A stretch of DNA of 47,828 nt from Streptomyces beijiangensis (GTDB taxonomy: Bacteria; Actinomycetota; Actinomycetes; Streptomycetales; Streptomycetaceae), in NCBI RefSeq assembly GCF_017315755.1, contig NZ_JAFLRJ010000127.1, positions 1 to 47,828 on the forward strand, in the 5' to 3' direction. The position numbers and the translations under genes are program-made. The notes beneath the pieces were generated by a model that was not told the DNA's origin, ran no database searches, and was given only the letters and a program-made list of their open reading frames with translations. Below are positions 16,399-23,986 of the stretch, piece after piece. Within the stretch, counting starts at the first letter, position 1. Each line of letters starts with the position of its first letter.

Positions 16399-16399
16399 A

Positions 16400-17161
16400 T
16401 CAGGCGCTGAGCGCGGCGGCGAGGACCGGAGTGCGGGCCTCGTCGTAGCGCCGCAGCAGCAGCCGCGCCAACTCCGGTGCGGGGCCCAGCACGTGGGCCA
16501 GGACCTCCGCGCCCGCCTCCCTGGCTCCCGTAGCGATACGGTCCGGGAGACGGCCGGGTGCGATGACGTACGGGGCGACGGCGATCCGCTCGACGCCGCC
16601 CGCCGCCCGCATCTGCCGTACCGCGTCCTCGGTACGGGGGAACCCCCCGGGAAATACAGCGGAGGCGAACGCAGGCCGCACGGCGCACCAACCGGTGTGC
16701 CGCAGCTCCCGCGCGATTTCAGCGATCACTGCGATCGCCTCCGGGTCTGTGGAGCCCGCCGAGGCCAGGACCAGCCCCGTCGAGCGTTTGTCGGCGGGGC
16801 TGAGCCCCGCCTCGTACAACCGGCGCTCCAGCGCCGAGTTCAGCAGCGGCGAGGGGCCGAGGACCTCCGCCTGGCGGATCCGCAGCCGCGGCGGGGCCGC
16901 GTTCAGGACCGCCGGGATGTCGGATTTGGCGTGGAAGGCGCGGGTCAGCAGCAGCGGGAGGGCCACCACGTCCTGTACGCCATCCGCCGCCAGCGACTCC
17001 AGCACCCCGGCCACCGACGGCACGTTGAAGTCGAGGAACCCCGTCTCCACACGCAGCCCGGGCCGCAGCGACCGTACCCGCCGCACCAGCGCGTGGACGG
17101 TCGCCGCGTGCCGCGGATCGCGGCTGCCGTGGGCGACGACGACAAGGACGGGACGGGGCAT
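16400..17161 (-). CDS. Sirohydrochlorin chelatase (CbiX/SirB-like)
   Basis: A 253-residue class II chelatase with two tandem half-domains. Metal-binding histidines are H11 in VVAHGSRDPRH and H77 in LLLTRAFHAKSDIP. It inserts Fe2+ (or Co2+) into sirohydrochlorin. Lying last in the sulfur operon, it most plausibly supplies siroheme for CysI encoded at the other end. It starts eight bases after the ssuC stop, so it is co-transcribed. The gene ends one base from the stop of the convergent beta-helix gene. Iron rather than cobalt specificity is an inference from the neighbourhood. Confidence 0.87.
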   Translation of the reverse strand: MPRPVLVVVAHGSRDPRHAATVHALVRRVRSLRPGLRVETGFLDFNVPSVAGVLESLAADGVQDVVALPLLLTRAFHAKSDIPAVLNAAPPRLRIRQAEVLGPSPLLNSALERRLYEAGLSPADKRSTGLVLASAGSTDPEAIAVIAEIARELRHTGWCAVRPAFASAVFPGGFPRTEDAVRQMRAAGGVERIAVAPYVIAPGRLPDRIATGAREAGAEVLAHVLGPAPELARLLLRRYDEARTPVLAAALSA

Positions 17162-17169
17162 GGGCGAGC

Positions 17170-18072
17170 TCAGCTCTTGACCAGGAGACCGCGGCTGCGC
17201 AGCACCCGCCGTTCCAGCGGACTGAAGACCAGCAGATCGATGGCGATACCGACGATCAGGATCAGGAAGATGGCGAGGAAGACCGTCGACATGCTGCTCG
17301 TCTCACGGCCCTGCTCCAGCAACTGGCCCAGACCCACGCCCAGATCGGGCGAGGACGCGATGATCTCGGCGGCCATCAGCGAGCGCCAGGAGAACGCCCA
17401 GCCCTGCTTCAGGCCCGCCAGATAGCCGGGCAGCGAGGCGGGCAGCACGATGTGCCACGCGCCGCGCGCACCCGTCGCACCGAGCGTCCGCCCGGCCCGC
17501 AGATACAGCGGCGGGATCTGGTCGATGCCCGAGACCAGGCCGTTGGCGATCGAGGGGACGGCGCCGAGCAGGATCACCGCGTACATCATCGAGTCGTTGA
17601 GACCCAGCCAGATCACCGCCGGCGGCACCCAGGCCACCGAGGGCAGCGACTGCAGACCCGAGAGCACCGGGCCGATCGCCGCCCTGATGAACTTCACCCG
17701 CGCCACCAGCAGACCCAGTGGGGTGCCGATGACCAGGGCGAGCAGGAAGCCGAGCAGGCCGCGCGAGACGGACGTCCAGATGTAATCCAGCAGGGTGCCC
17801 TGCGCCCAGGCGTTGGTCACCTCGTCCCAGACCTGGCCGGGGGAGGGGAGCTTGTAGTCGTCGGTGACCTTCGCCCAGATCAGGATCTGCCAGACGACGA
17901 GGACCAGGAGGACCGCCACCACGGGCGGCAGCACCTTCTGTACGAGCACCTGGCGCACCGGCACCCGGTGCGACTGCACCGCGTCGAGCGCGTCCAGGCC
18001 CGCTTCGAGTCCGGCCAGGTCGTCGGCCCTGGCGGCCTTCGAGTCGGTCGCCTTCGTTTCAGTGCTGGCCAT
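17170..18072 (-). CDS. ssuC: ABC transporter permease, aliphatic sulfonate/taurine type
   Basis: A 300-residue membrane protein of the SsuC/TauC/NrtB class. After a cytosolic N-terminus of about 50 residues come a first span (VLPPVVAVLLVLVVWQILIW), further spans including LLGFLLALVIGTPLGLLVARV, and the ATPase-contact loop (RTLGATGARGAWHIVLPASLPGYLAGLKQG). It forms the channel of a sulfonate importer with the neighbouring SsuB and SsuA. The ATG at 18072 overlaps the ssuB 3' end by 14 bases, so translation is likely coupled. Sulfonate specificity is inferred from the cysteine-biosynthesis context; related permeases carry nitrate or thiamine precursors. Confidence 0.87.
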   Translation of the reverse strand: MASTETKATDSKAARADDLAGLEAGLDALDAVQSHRVPVRQVLVQKVLPPVVAVLLVLVVWQILIWAKVTDDYKLPSPGQVWDEVTNAWAQGTLLDYIWTSVSRGLLGFLLALVIGTPLGLLVARVKFIRAAIGPVLSGLQSLPSVAWVPPAVIWLGLNDSMMYAVILLGAVPSIANGLVSGIDQIPPLYLRAGRTLGATGARGAWHIVLPASLPGYLAGLKQGWAFSWRSLMAAEIIASSPDLGVGLGQLLEQGRETSSMSTVFLAIFLILIVGIAIDLLVFSPLERRVLRSRGLLVKS

Positions 18073-18847
18073 GGCGGCGGATCTCCCCACGCAGTTGTTC
18101 GGTGATCTCGACCGAGAGCTCCGCGACCGCGGAGTCCTCGATCCGGCGCGGCTGCGGAATGTCGACCGTCCACTCGTGCGCGATCCGGCCGGGCCGCGAC
18201 GACAGCAGCACCACGCGCTCGGCGAGCCGTACCGCCTCGCGCACGTTGTGCGTGACGAAGAGGACCGAGACGTTCGTCTCGCGCCAGATGCGGGTCAGCT
18301 CACCGTGCAGGACGTCCCTGGTGATGGCGTCGAGAGCCGCGAACGGCTCGTCCATCAGCAGGAGTTGACTGTCCTGGGCGAGCGCTCTGGCCAGTGCCAC
18401 GCGCTGGCGCATCCCGCCCGACAGCTCGTGCACCCGCTTCCCGTACGAGCCGTCGAGGCGTACGAGAGAGAGCAGCCGCTCCGCCTCCGCGCGGCGCCCG
18501 TCCTTGGGCACCCCGCGCAGCCGCAGCGCCAGTTCGATGTTCTTTCCCGCGGTCAGCCACGGGAACAGCGCGTGCTCCTGGAACATCAGGGCCGGCCTGC
18601 CGCCCGGGGTCTCGATGGACCCCGAGGACGGCAGGTCGAGCCCGGCGACCAGATTGAGCAGGGTGGACTTACCGCACCCGGACGCCCCCAGGAGGGTGAC
18701 GAACTCACCCGGTGCGACATCGAGGGTGATGTCGTCCAGGACGAGCTGGGGCCCGGCAGGGCCGCCGAAGGACTTCGAGACGTGCTCGATACGCGCCGCG
18801 TGCGTCACCGCGGTGCGGTCGTCGGCCTTGGCGAGGGTTGTGGCCAT
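18059..18847 (-). CDS. ssuB: ABC transporter ATP-binding protein, aliphatic sulfonate type
   Basis: A 262-residue ABC ATPase with Walker A GASGCGKST (54-62), a Q-loop at MFQEHALFPW, signature LSGGMRQ (142-148), Walker B LLLMDEP (D166-E167) and the switch histidine in FVTHNVREA. It powers the SsuC channel. The ATG at 18847 is eight bases after AGGAGG. A GTG three codons upstream falls inside that Shine-Dalgarno sequence and is rejected. It lies 33 bp downstream of ssuA. Confidence 0.9.
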   Translation of the reverse strand: MATTLAKADDRTAVTHAARIEHVSKSFGGPAGPQLVLDDITLDVAPGEFVTLLGASGCGKSTLLNLVAGLDLPSSGSIETPGGRPALMFQEHALFPWLTAGKNIELALRLRGVPKDGRRAEAERLLSLVRLDGSYGKRVHELSGGMRQRVALARALAQDSQLLLMDEPFAALDAITRDVLHGELTRIWRETNVSVLFVTHNVREAVRLAERVVLLSSRPGRIAHEWTVDIPQPRRIEDSAVAELSVEITEQLRGEIRRHGQH

Positions 18848-18880
18848 GGTCGTCACCTCCTGGGAGCGGGTGTGCGGTGG

Positions 18881-19993
18881 TTACTTGACGCCGAGACCGG
18901 CGTCGGCGACCGCGGGCTGACCCGCCGCCTTGAGGACCTTGTTGAGCAGCGTCAGGTCGTAGATGCCGGCCAGGTCGGGCTTCTTCAGCAGGCCGGCCTT
19001 GACCGCGTGGTCCGCCTCGGAGGTGAGGGTCGACGCGAGCGGGTCGTCGGTGGTCTGGATGGAGGCCCACGCCGGGTCGATGACCTCGGCGGGCAGCGCC
19101 TTGCCGGAGAGCGTCTTGAGCGCCGCGTTGGCGGAGGCCTTCGCCTTGTCCGGGTTGGCCTTGATCCAGGCGTTGGTGTTCACCGAGCCGCGCAGGACCG
19201 CCTCGACGACGTCCGGGTGCTCCTTGAGGAACTTCTGCGACACGATGATGTTCGTGATCACGAACTTCTTGTCGGGCCACAGGTCACGCTCGTCGAGGAG
19301 GACCTTGCCGCCCTGGGCGACCAGCTTGGACGCGGTCGGCTCCGGGACCCAGGCGCCGTCGATGGAGCCGGACTTGAAGGCATCGGGGGTCACCTTGTTG
19401 TCCGTACGGACGACGGAGACGTCACCCTTGCCGCTGTTCGCGTCGACCTTCCAGCCCTTGCCGGCGATCCAGTTGAGGAACGCCACGTCCTGGGTGTTGC
19501 CGAGCTGCGGGGTGGCGATCTTCTTGCCCTTGACGTCGTCCAGGGACTTGATCTTCTTCGGGTCGACGACCAGCTTCACACCGCCCGACGCGGAGCCGCC
19601 GATGATGCGCAGGCTCTGGCCCTTGGACTTGGTGTAGCCGTTGATGGAGGGGGAGGGGCCGATCCAGCCGATGTCGATCGATCCGGCGTTCAGTGCCTCT
19701 ATCTCGGAGGGGCCGGCGTTGAAGGTCGAGGCCTTCACCTTGGTGCCGCCCAACTCCTTCTGGAACAGGCCCTCCTGGACGCCGACCAGTGCGGTGGCGT
19801 GCGTGAGGTTCGGGAAGTAACCGATCTTCACGGTGTCGGCGGAGAGCTTCTTGCCGCCCACATTGGCCGCGGCCTTCGTGTCGTCCTTCTTGCTGTCGGA
19901 CCCGTAGCCGCAGGCGGTGAGCGCCACGGCGAGGATCGGGAGGGCGGCGGCAGCGGCGAGGCTGCGGCGGAGAGTGATGCGGCTGGCAGGCAC
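18881..19993 (-). CDS. ssuA: Aliphatic sulfonate-type ABC substrate-binding lipoprotein
   Basis: A 370-residue periplasmic-type binding protein with a signal peptide ending in lipobox LTAC (C28). The mature domain is of the SsuA/TauA/NMT1 class, with VKIGYFPNLTHATALVG, IGWIGPSPSINGYTKS and GSIDGAWVPEPTASKL, the segments that line the sulfonate/sulfate cleft. It delivers sulfonates to SsuBC so that sulfur can be drawn from organosulfonates when sulfate is short. The start is GTG (19993) with GAGGGG about ten bases upstream. A small hairpin (20011-20028) and two very small reading frames lie between it and cysN. No desulfonating monooxygenase (ssuD) is in the window. Confidence 0.87.
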   Translation of the reverse strand: MPASRITLRRSLAAAAALPILAVALTACGYGSDSKKDDTKAAANVGGKKLSADTVKIGYFPNLTHATALVGVQEGLFQKELGGTKVKASTFNAGPSEIEALNAGSIDIGWIGPSPSINGYTKSKGQSLRIIGGSASGGVKLVVDPKKIKSLDDVKGKKIATPQLGNTQDVAFLNWIAGKGWKVDANSGKGDVSVVRTDNKVTPDAFKSGSIDGAWVPEPTASKLVAQGGKVLLDERDLWPDKKFVITNIIVSQKFLKEHPDVVEAVLRGSVNTNAWIKANPDKAKASANAALKTLSGKALPAEVIDPAWASIQTTDDPLASTLTSEADHAVKAGLLKKPDLAGIYDLTLLNKVLKAAGQPAVADAGLGVK

Positions 19994-20010
19994 GGGAGGT
20001 CTTCCCCTCG

Positions 20011-20028
20011 TTGGCCCGGCTCGGGCAA
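20011..20028 (-). promoter_or_regulatory. Small hairpin upstream of ssuA
   Basis: GCCCG-GCT-CGGGC with flanking TTG/CAA forms a compact stem just before the ssuA ribosome-binding site and five bases after the stop of a tiny upstream reading frame. The position would suit translational or attenuation control, but no alternative structure was worked out. Confidence 0.3.
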
Positions 20029-20032
20029 CTTC

Positions 20033-20125
20033 TCAGGTTGCGGCCGGGCGGTCGGCAGGTCTTCGGCGGTGCGTGTGCAGGTGGTGCAGGTGCATCGGGG
20101 CGCGCAGGCAGTGCGCGTACGTCAT
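20033..20125 (-). CDS. Possible tiny leader peptide before ssuA, His-rich
   Basis: A 30-codon frame from ATG 20125 (or 33 codons from ATG 20134) to TGA 20033. The peptide has the segment HCLRAPMHLHHLHTHRRR: one cysteine, or two from the upper start, and six or more histidines. The ATG at 20125 overlaps the stop of the preceding tiny frame as TGATG, hinting at coupled translation. It ends 39 bases before the ssuA start. It could be a regulatory leader like the one before cysI, but the sequence does not match that family, and chance cannot be excluded in GC-rich DNA. Confidence 0.3.
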   Translation of the reverse strand: MTYAHCLRAPMHLHHLHTHRRRPADRPAAT

Positions 20126-20229
20126 CACGCACATCGGGCGACCCCGCCCTGTCCGCTGCCGAGGGCGCCGCTGCCGATGCGGCCGCCCTCCTTCGCGAAG
20201 TCCGCGTAGAAATCCTGGGAACCGGACAT
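20125..20229 (-). CDS. Possible 34-residue peptide coupled to cysN
   Basis: The cysN stop codon (20229-20231) overlaps an ATG in TGATG. The frame that opens runs 34 codons, beginning MSGSQDFYADFAKEGGRIG and continuing with a Gly/Ser-rich tail, and closes in another TGATG that opens the next tiny frame. The first half has amphipathic, protein-like composition. I know no family for it. The double TGATG arrangement is what makes it worth listing. Confidence 0.35.
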   Translation of the reverse strand: MSGSQDFYADFAKEGGRIGSGALGSGQGGVARCA

Positions 20230-21569
20230 CAGAAGTCCCATCCCTCCTCGTCGTGCTGCACGGTCTCGTGGACCTGCTCCGCCGTGGCGGCGAAGGCGTC
20301 GCCCGCCATGCCCGCGGAGAGTGTGGTGCCGTCCGCAGGGTCGATCAGCAGGAAGGACCCGGTGCGGCGGGAGTCCGCGTACGCGTCGAGCGCGAGCGGC
20401 TCGGCCGTCCGTACGACGACCCGGCCGATGTCGTTGGCGACCAGCTTCCCCGGGTTCGGGTGCTGGGACAGGTCGTCCAGCGTCAGCCGCGACGGGATGT
20501 CCTTGACGATCGCCTTGACGGTGCGGGTGGTGTGCTTGAGCAGCACCCGCTGGCCGACGCTCAGCGGCTGGTCGGCCACATGGCAGACGGTCGCCTCGAC
20601 GTCCTGCGTCGGGGCCGGGGCGTCGCTGCTCGGGGCGATCAGATCGCCGCGCGAGACGTCGATGTCGTCGGCGAGCCGGATCGTCACGGACTGCGGGGCC
20701 CAGGCGATGTCGACGCTCTCGCCGAGCGCGTCGATCCCGGCGATGGTGCTGGTGAGGCCCGAGGGCAGCACGGTGACCGCCTCGCCGACCCGGAAGGCGC
20801 CGGCGGCGATCTGGCCCGCGTAACCACGGTAGTCGGGATGCTCGGCGGTCTGCGGCCGGATCACGTACTGCACGGGGAAACGGGCGTGGCAGGCCGTGAG
20901 GTCGTGGCTGGCAGGGACGGTCTCCAGGTGTTCGAGCACCGTCGGGCCGCCGTACCAGTCCATGTGCGCGGAGGGTTCCACGACGTTGTCCCCGGTGAGC
21001 GCGGAGATCGGGATCGCGGTGATCTCCGGGACGCCGAGCGATGCGGCGTACGCGGTGAACTCCTTGGCGATCTCGGCGAAGACGGGCTCCGCGAAGTCGA
21101 CGAGGTCCATCTTGTTGACGGCCAGGACGACGTGCGGGACGCGCAGGAGCGCGGCGACGGCGGCGTGGCGGCGGGTCTGCTCGACGACACCGTTGCGGGC
21201 GTCGACCAGGACCACGGCCAGTTCGGCGGTGGACGCCCCGGTGACCATGTTGCGGGTGTACTGCACATGGCCGGGGGTGTCGGCGAGGATGAACCGGCGC
21301 CGGGCGGTGGCGAAGTAGCGGTAGGCGACGTCGATGGTGATGCCCTGCTCGCGCTCGGCACGCAGTCCGTCGGTCAGCAGCGCCAGGTCGGGCGTGTCCT
21401 GACCGCGGTTGCGCGAGGCGCTCTCGACGGCCTCCAGCTGGTCGGTGAGGATCGACTTGGAGTCGTGCAGCAGACGTCCGACCAGGGTGGACTTGCCGTC
21501 GTCGACGGAGCCCGCGGTCGCGAAGCGCAGCAGGGTGGTGGCCGAGAGCTGCTCTGTGGTGATCGTCAT
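20229..21569 (-). CDS. cysN: Sulfate adenylyltransferase subunit 1 (GTPase)
   Basis: A 446-residue EF-Tu-like GTPase. The G1 loop is GSVDDGKST (20-28), G3 is DTPGH (in FILADTPGHVQYTRN), and G4 is NKMD (LAVNKMDLVD). Domains II and III follow. GTP hydrolysis by CysN drives APS formation from ATP and sulfate by CysD. There is no fused APS kinase domain, consistent with the separate cysC. The start lies two bases after the cysD stop. Confidence 0.95.
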   Translation of the reverse strand: MTITTEQLSATTLLRFATAGSVDDGKSTLVGRLLHDSKSILTDQLEAVESASRNRGQDTPDLALLTDGLRAEREQGITIDVAYRYFATARRRFILADTPGHVQYTRNMVTGASTAELAVVLVDARNGVVEQTRRHAAVAALLRVPHVVLAVNKMDLVDFAEPVFAEIAKEFTAYAASLGVPEITAIPISALTGDNVVEPSAHMDWYGGPTVLEHLETVPASHDLTACHARFPVQYVIRPQTAEHPDYRGYAGQIAAGAFRVGEAVTVLPSGLTSTIAGIDALGESVDIAWAPQSVTIRLADDIDVSRGDLIAPSSDAPAPTQDVEATVCHVADQPLSVGQRVLLKHTTRTVKAIVKDIPSRLTLDDLSQHPNPGKLVANDIGRVVVRTAEPLALDAYADSRRTGSFLLIDPADGTTLSAGMAGDAFAATAEQVHETVQHDEEGWDF

Positions 21570-21571
21570 GT

Positions 21572-22507
21572 CTAGAAGTACCCTTCGCGCTTGCGGTCTT
21601 CCATCGCGGCCTCGGACATCTTGTCGTCGGCGCGGGTCGCGCCCCGCTCGGTGAGCCGGGAGGCGGCGATCTCGGTGATCACGGCATCGAGCGTGGTGGC
21701 GTCGGAGTCGACGGCGCCGGTGCAGGACATGTCACCGACGGTCCGGTAGCGGACCTGCCGCGTCTCGATGCTCTCGCTCTCCTTCGGGCCGCCCCACTCA
21801 CCGGCGGTCAGCCACATCCCCGACCGCTTGAACACCTCGCGTTCATGGGCGAAGTAGATCTGCGGGAGCTCGATGCCCTCGCGTTCGATGTACTGCCATA
21901 CGTCCAGCTCGGTCCAGTTGGAGAGCGGGAAGACGCGGACATGCTCGCCCGGTGCGTGGCGGCCGTTGTAGAGCTGCCACAGCTCGGGGCGCTGGCGGCG
22001 CGGGTCCCAGGCGGAGAACTCGTCGCGCAGGGAGAAGACGCGCTCCTTGGCGCGGGCCTTCTCCTCGTCGCGGCGTCCGCCGCCGAAGACCGCGTCGAAC
22101 CGCTCGGCCTGGATCTTCTCGGTCAACGGCAGCGTCTGGAGCGGGTTGCGGACACCGTCGGGTCGCTCGCGCAGCACACCGCGGTCGATGTAGTCCTGTA
22201 CGGAGGCGATATGCAGGCGCAGCCCGTGCTCGGCCACCGTACGGTCGCGGTATTCAAGGACCTCGGGGAAGTTGTGCCCGGTGTCGACATGCAGCAGCGT
22301 GAAGGGAACGGCCGCCGGAGCGAAGGCCTTCAGCGCCAGATGCAGCATGACGATCGAGTCCTTGCCGCCGGAGAAGAGGATCACCGGCCGCTCGAACTCA
22401 CCCGCCACCTCGCGGAAGATGTGCACCGCCTCCGACTCCAAAGAGTCCAAGTGGCTGAGTGCGTAAGGGCTGTCAGTTCCTTCGGTGACAGTGGCGAAGG
22501 TCGTCAT
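21572..22507 (-). CDS. cysD: Sulfate adenylyltransferase subunit 2
   Basis: A 311-residue catalytic subunit of ATP sulfurylase with the PP-loop SGGKDS (46-51) in PVILFSGGKDSIVMLHLALKAF. It has the family-typical DTGHNFPEVLEYRD, FGGGRRDEEKARAKER and a C-terminal MEDRKREGYF. It joins sulfate to AMP from ATP to give APS, working with CysN. The ATG at 22507 shares a base with the cysC stop, so the genes are coupled. Confidence 0.96.
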   Translation of the reverse strand: MTTFATVTEGTDSPYALSHLDSLESEAVHIFREVAGEFERPVILFSGGKDSIVMLHLALKAFAPAAVPFTLLHVDTGHNFPEVLEYRDRTVAEHGLRLHIASVQDYIDRGVLRERPDGVRNPLQTLPLTEKIQAERFDAVFGGGRRDEEKARAKERVFSLRDEFSAWDPRRQRPELWQLYNGRHAPGEHVRVFPLSNWTELDVWQYIEREGIELPQIYFAHEREVFKRSGMWLTAGEWGGPKESESIETRQVRYRTVGDMSCTGAVDSDATTLDAVITEIAASRLTERGATRADDKMSEAAMEDRKREGYF

Positions 22508-23049
22508 CAGGCCAGGCCCCTCTCGGTGAGCAGCGCGTGCAGCGCGGCTGCGGACTCCTGCACGGTCTGCTCGTGCGACTCGATCCGCAGGTCGGGCGAC
22601 TCAGGCTCCTCATAGGGGTCGTCGACCCCGGTGAGTCCGCTGATCTCGCCGGCCGCCTGCTTGGCGTACAGACCCTTCACATCGCGTACGGAGCACACCT
22701 CCACCGGAGTGGCGACATGCACCTCCAGATACGCGGTGCCCTCGCCCGCGTGGCGCTTGCGCACCGCCTCACGGCTGTCCGCGTACGGCGCGATCACCGG
22801 GACCAGCGCCTTCACACCGTTCGACGCGAGCAACTCCGCGACGAAACCGATGCGCTGGACATTGGTGAGCCGGTCCTCGCGGGTGAACCCGAGGCCCTTG
22901 GAGAGGAACTCGCGGATCTCGTCGCCGTCGAGCACCTCCACCCGGTGGCCCTCGCCGCGGAGCCTGCCTGCCAGCTCGTAAGCGATGGTGGTCTTGCCCG
23001 CGCTCGGCAGACCGGTGAGCCAGATGGTGGCTCCCTGGTCCGTCGTCAT
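22507..23049 (-). CDS. cysC: Adenylyl-sulfate (APS) kinase
   Basis: A 180-residue kinase with P-loop GLPSAGKTT (13-21), VLDGDEIREFLSKGLGF for APS binding, and the lid segment near YLEVHVATPVEVCSVRD and KGLYAKQAAGEI. It phosphorylates APS to PAPS. The ATG at 23049 is preceded by AGGAG at proper spacing. The frame is open much further upstream, into cysH, but that part is a shadow. Its presence with a CysH of [4Fe-4S] type raises the question of which nucleotide is reduced (see findings). Confidence 0.95.
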   Translation of the reverse strand: MTTDQGATIWLTGLPSAGKTTIAYELAGRLRGEGHRVEVLDGDEIREFLSKGLGFTREDRLTNVQRIGFVAELLASNGVKALVPVIAPYADSREAVRKRHAGEGTAYLEVHVATPVEVCSVRDVKGLYAKQAAGEISGLTGVDDPYEEPESPDLRIESHEQTVQESAAALHALLTERGLA

Positions 23050-23108
23050 GTGGTTCTCCTGGGTCTGAGGTATCTGGCTCTGGCGTGTCCGAGGCACCTG
23101 ATGGTCCG

Positions 23109-23810
23109 TCATCCGTGCAGCCCGCACTCGGTCTTGTTGCTCCCAGCCCAGCGTCCGGCCCGGGCGTCCTCGCCCTCCGCGACGCGGCGGGTGCAGGGGG
23201 CGCACCCGATCGAGGGGTAGCCGTCCATCAGCAGCGGGTTCATCAGGACACCGTGCTCGGCGACATACGCCTCCACGTCCTCCTGCGTCCAGCGTGCGAT
23301 CGGCGAGACCTTGACCTTCTGTCGCTTCTCGTCCCAGCCGACGACCGGGGTGTTCGCCCGGGTCGGGGACTCGTCGCGGCGCAGACCGGTCGCCCAGGCG
23401 CTGTAGTTCTTCAGGCCGTCCTCAAGGGGCTTGACCTTGCGCAGCGCACAGCACAGGTCAGGGTCACGGTCGTGCAGCTTCGCCCCGTACTCGGCGTCCT
23501 GCTCCTCGACGGTCTGCCACGGCAGGAGGGTGATGACGTTGACGTCCATCACGGCCTCCACCGCGTCACGCGTCCCGATAGTCTCGGGGAAGTGGTAGCC
23601 GGTGTCGAGGAAGACGACGTCGACGCCGGGCATGGCGCGGGAGGCGAGATGGGCGACGACCGCGTCCTCCATGGACGAGGTCACGCAGAAACGCGCGCCG
23701 AACGTGTCCGCGGCCCACTTGAGGATCTCGAGCGGAGAGGCGTCCTCCAGCTCGCGGCCCGCGCGCTCGGCGAGGGTCTTCGGATCGTCGGTCTCCAGAG
23801 TGCTCGTCAT
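23109..23810 (-). CDS. cysH: Phosphoadenylyl/adenylyl-sulfate reductase, [4Fe-4S] type
   Basis: A 233-residue reductase with the paired cysteines C120-C121 (DLCCALRK) and C203-x2-C206 (IGCAPC) that bind a [4Fe-4S] cluster, and the catalytic C229 in the C-terminal ECGLHG. It reduces activated sulfate to sulfite using thioredoxin. Cluster-bearing enzymes are usually APS reductases (EC 1.8.4.10), though some accept PAPS. The ATG at 23810 overlaps the stop of the small zinc-ribbon gene (ATGA). Confidence 0.95.
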   Translation of the reverse strand: MTSTLETDDPKTLAERAGRELEDASPLEILKWAADTFGARFCVTSSMEDAVVAHLASRAMPGVDVVFLDTGYHFPETIGTRDAVEAVMDVNVITLLPWQTVEEQDAEYGAKLHDRDPDLCCALRKVKPLEDGLKNYSAWATGLRRDESPTRANTPVVGWDEKRQKVKVSPIARWTQEDVEAYVAEHGVLMNPLLMDGYPSIGCAPCTRRVAEGEDARAGRWAGSNKTECGLHG

Positions 23811-23986
23811 ATCCCGTCCCCTTCAACGTCGTTGCGTTGCAGACCCCGGGTCAGGAGCCCGAGGAACTTCAACTGGAATGCGCGGTTGCATGCCGAGCAT
23901 TCCCAGGCGCCGTGACCTGTCTCGTTGGGGCGCAGGTCCTCGTCGCCGCAGTAGGGGCAGTAGAACGGGGCAGCTCGCTCGCTCAC
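23807..23986 (-). CDS. Small zinc-ribbon protein in the cys operon
   Basis: A 59-residue protein with two CxxC knuckles, C10-PY-C13 and C30-SA-C33, separated by 16 residues, typical of a zinc ribbon or rubredoxin-like fold. The rest is short and basic-hydrophobic (FQLKFLGLLTRGLQ). It starts at a GTG that overlaps the cysI stop (GTGA) and ends in the cysH ATG (ATGA), so it is embedded by overlaps on both sides and must be translated with them. I recall an equivalent small gene between cysI and cysH in other Streptomyces. It may serve as electron carrier, metal chaperone or assembly factor for one of the two iron-sulfur reductases; this is inference. Confidence 0.85.
   Translation of the reverse strand: MSERAAPFYCPYCGDEDLRPNETGHGAWECSACNRAFQLKFLGLLTRGLQRNDVEGDGI

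Noticed and set aside
23050..23205. Longer cysC start reading into cysH
   Set aside because: The P-loop kinase domain begins right after ATG 23049, which has an AGGAG; the extension lies within cysH.
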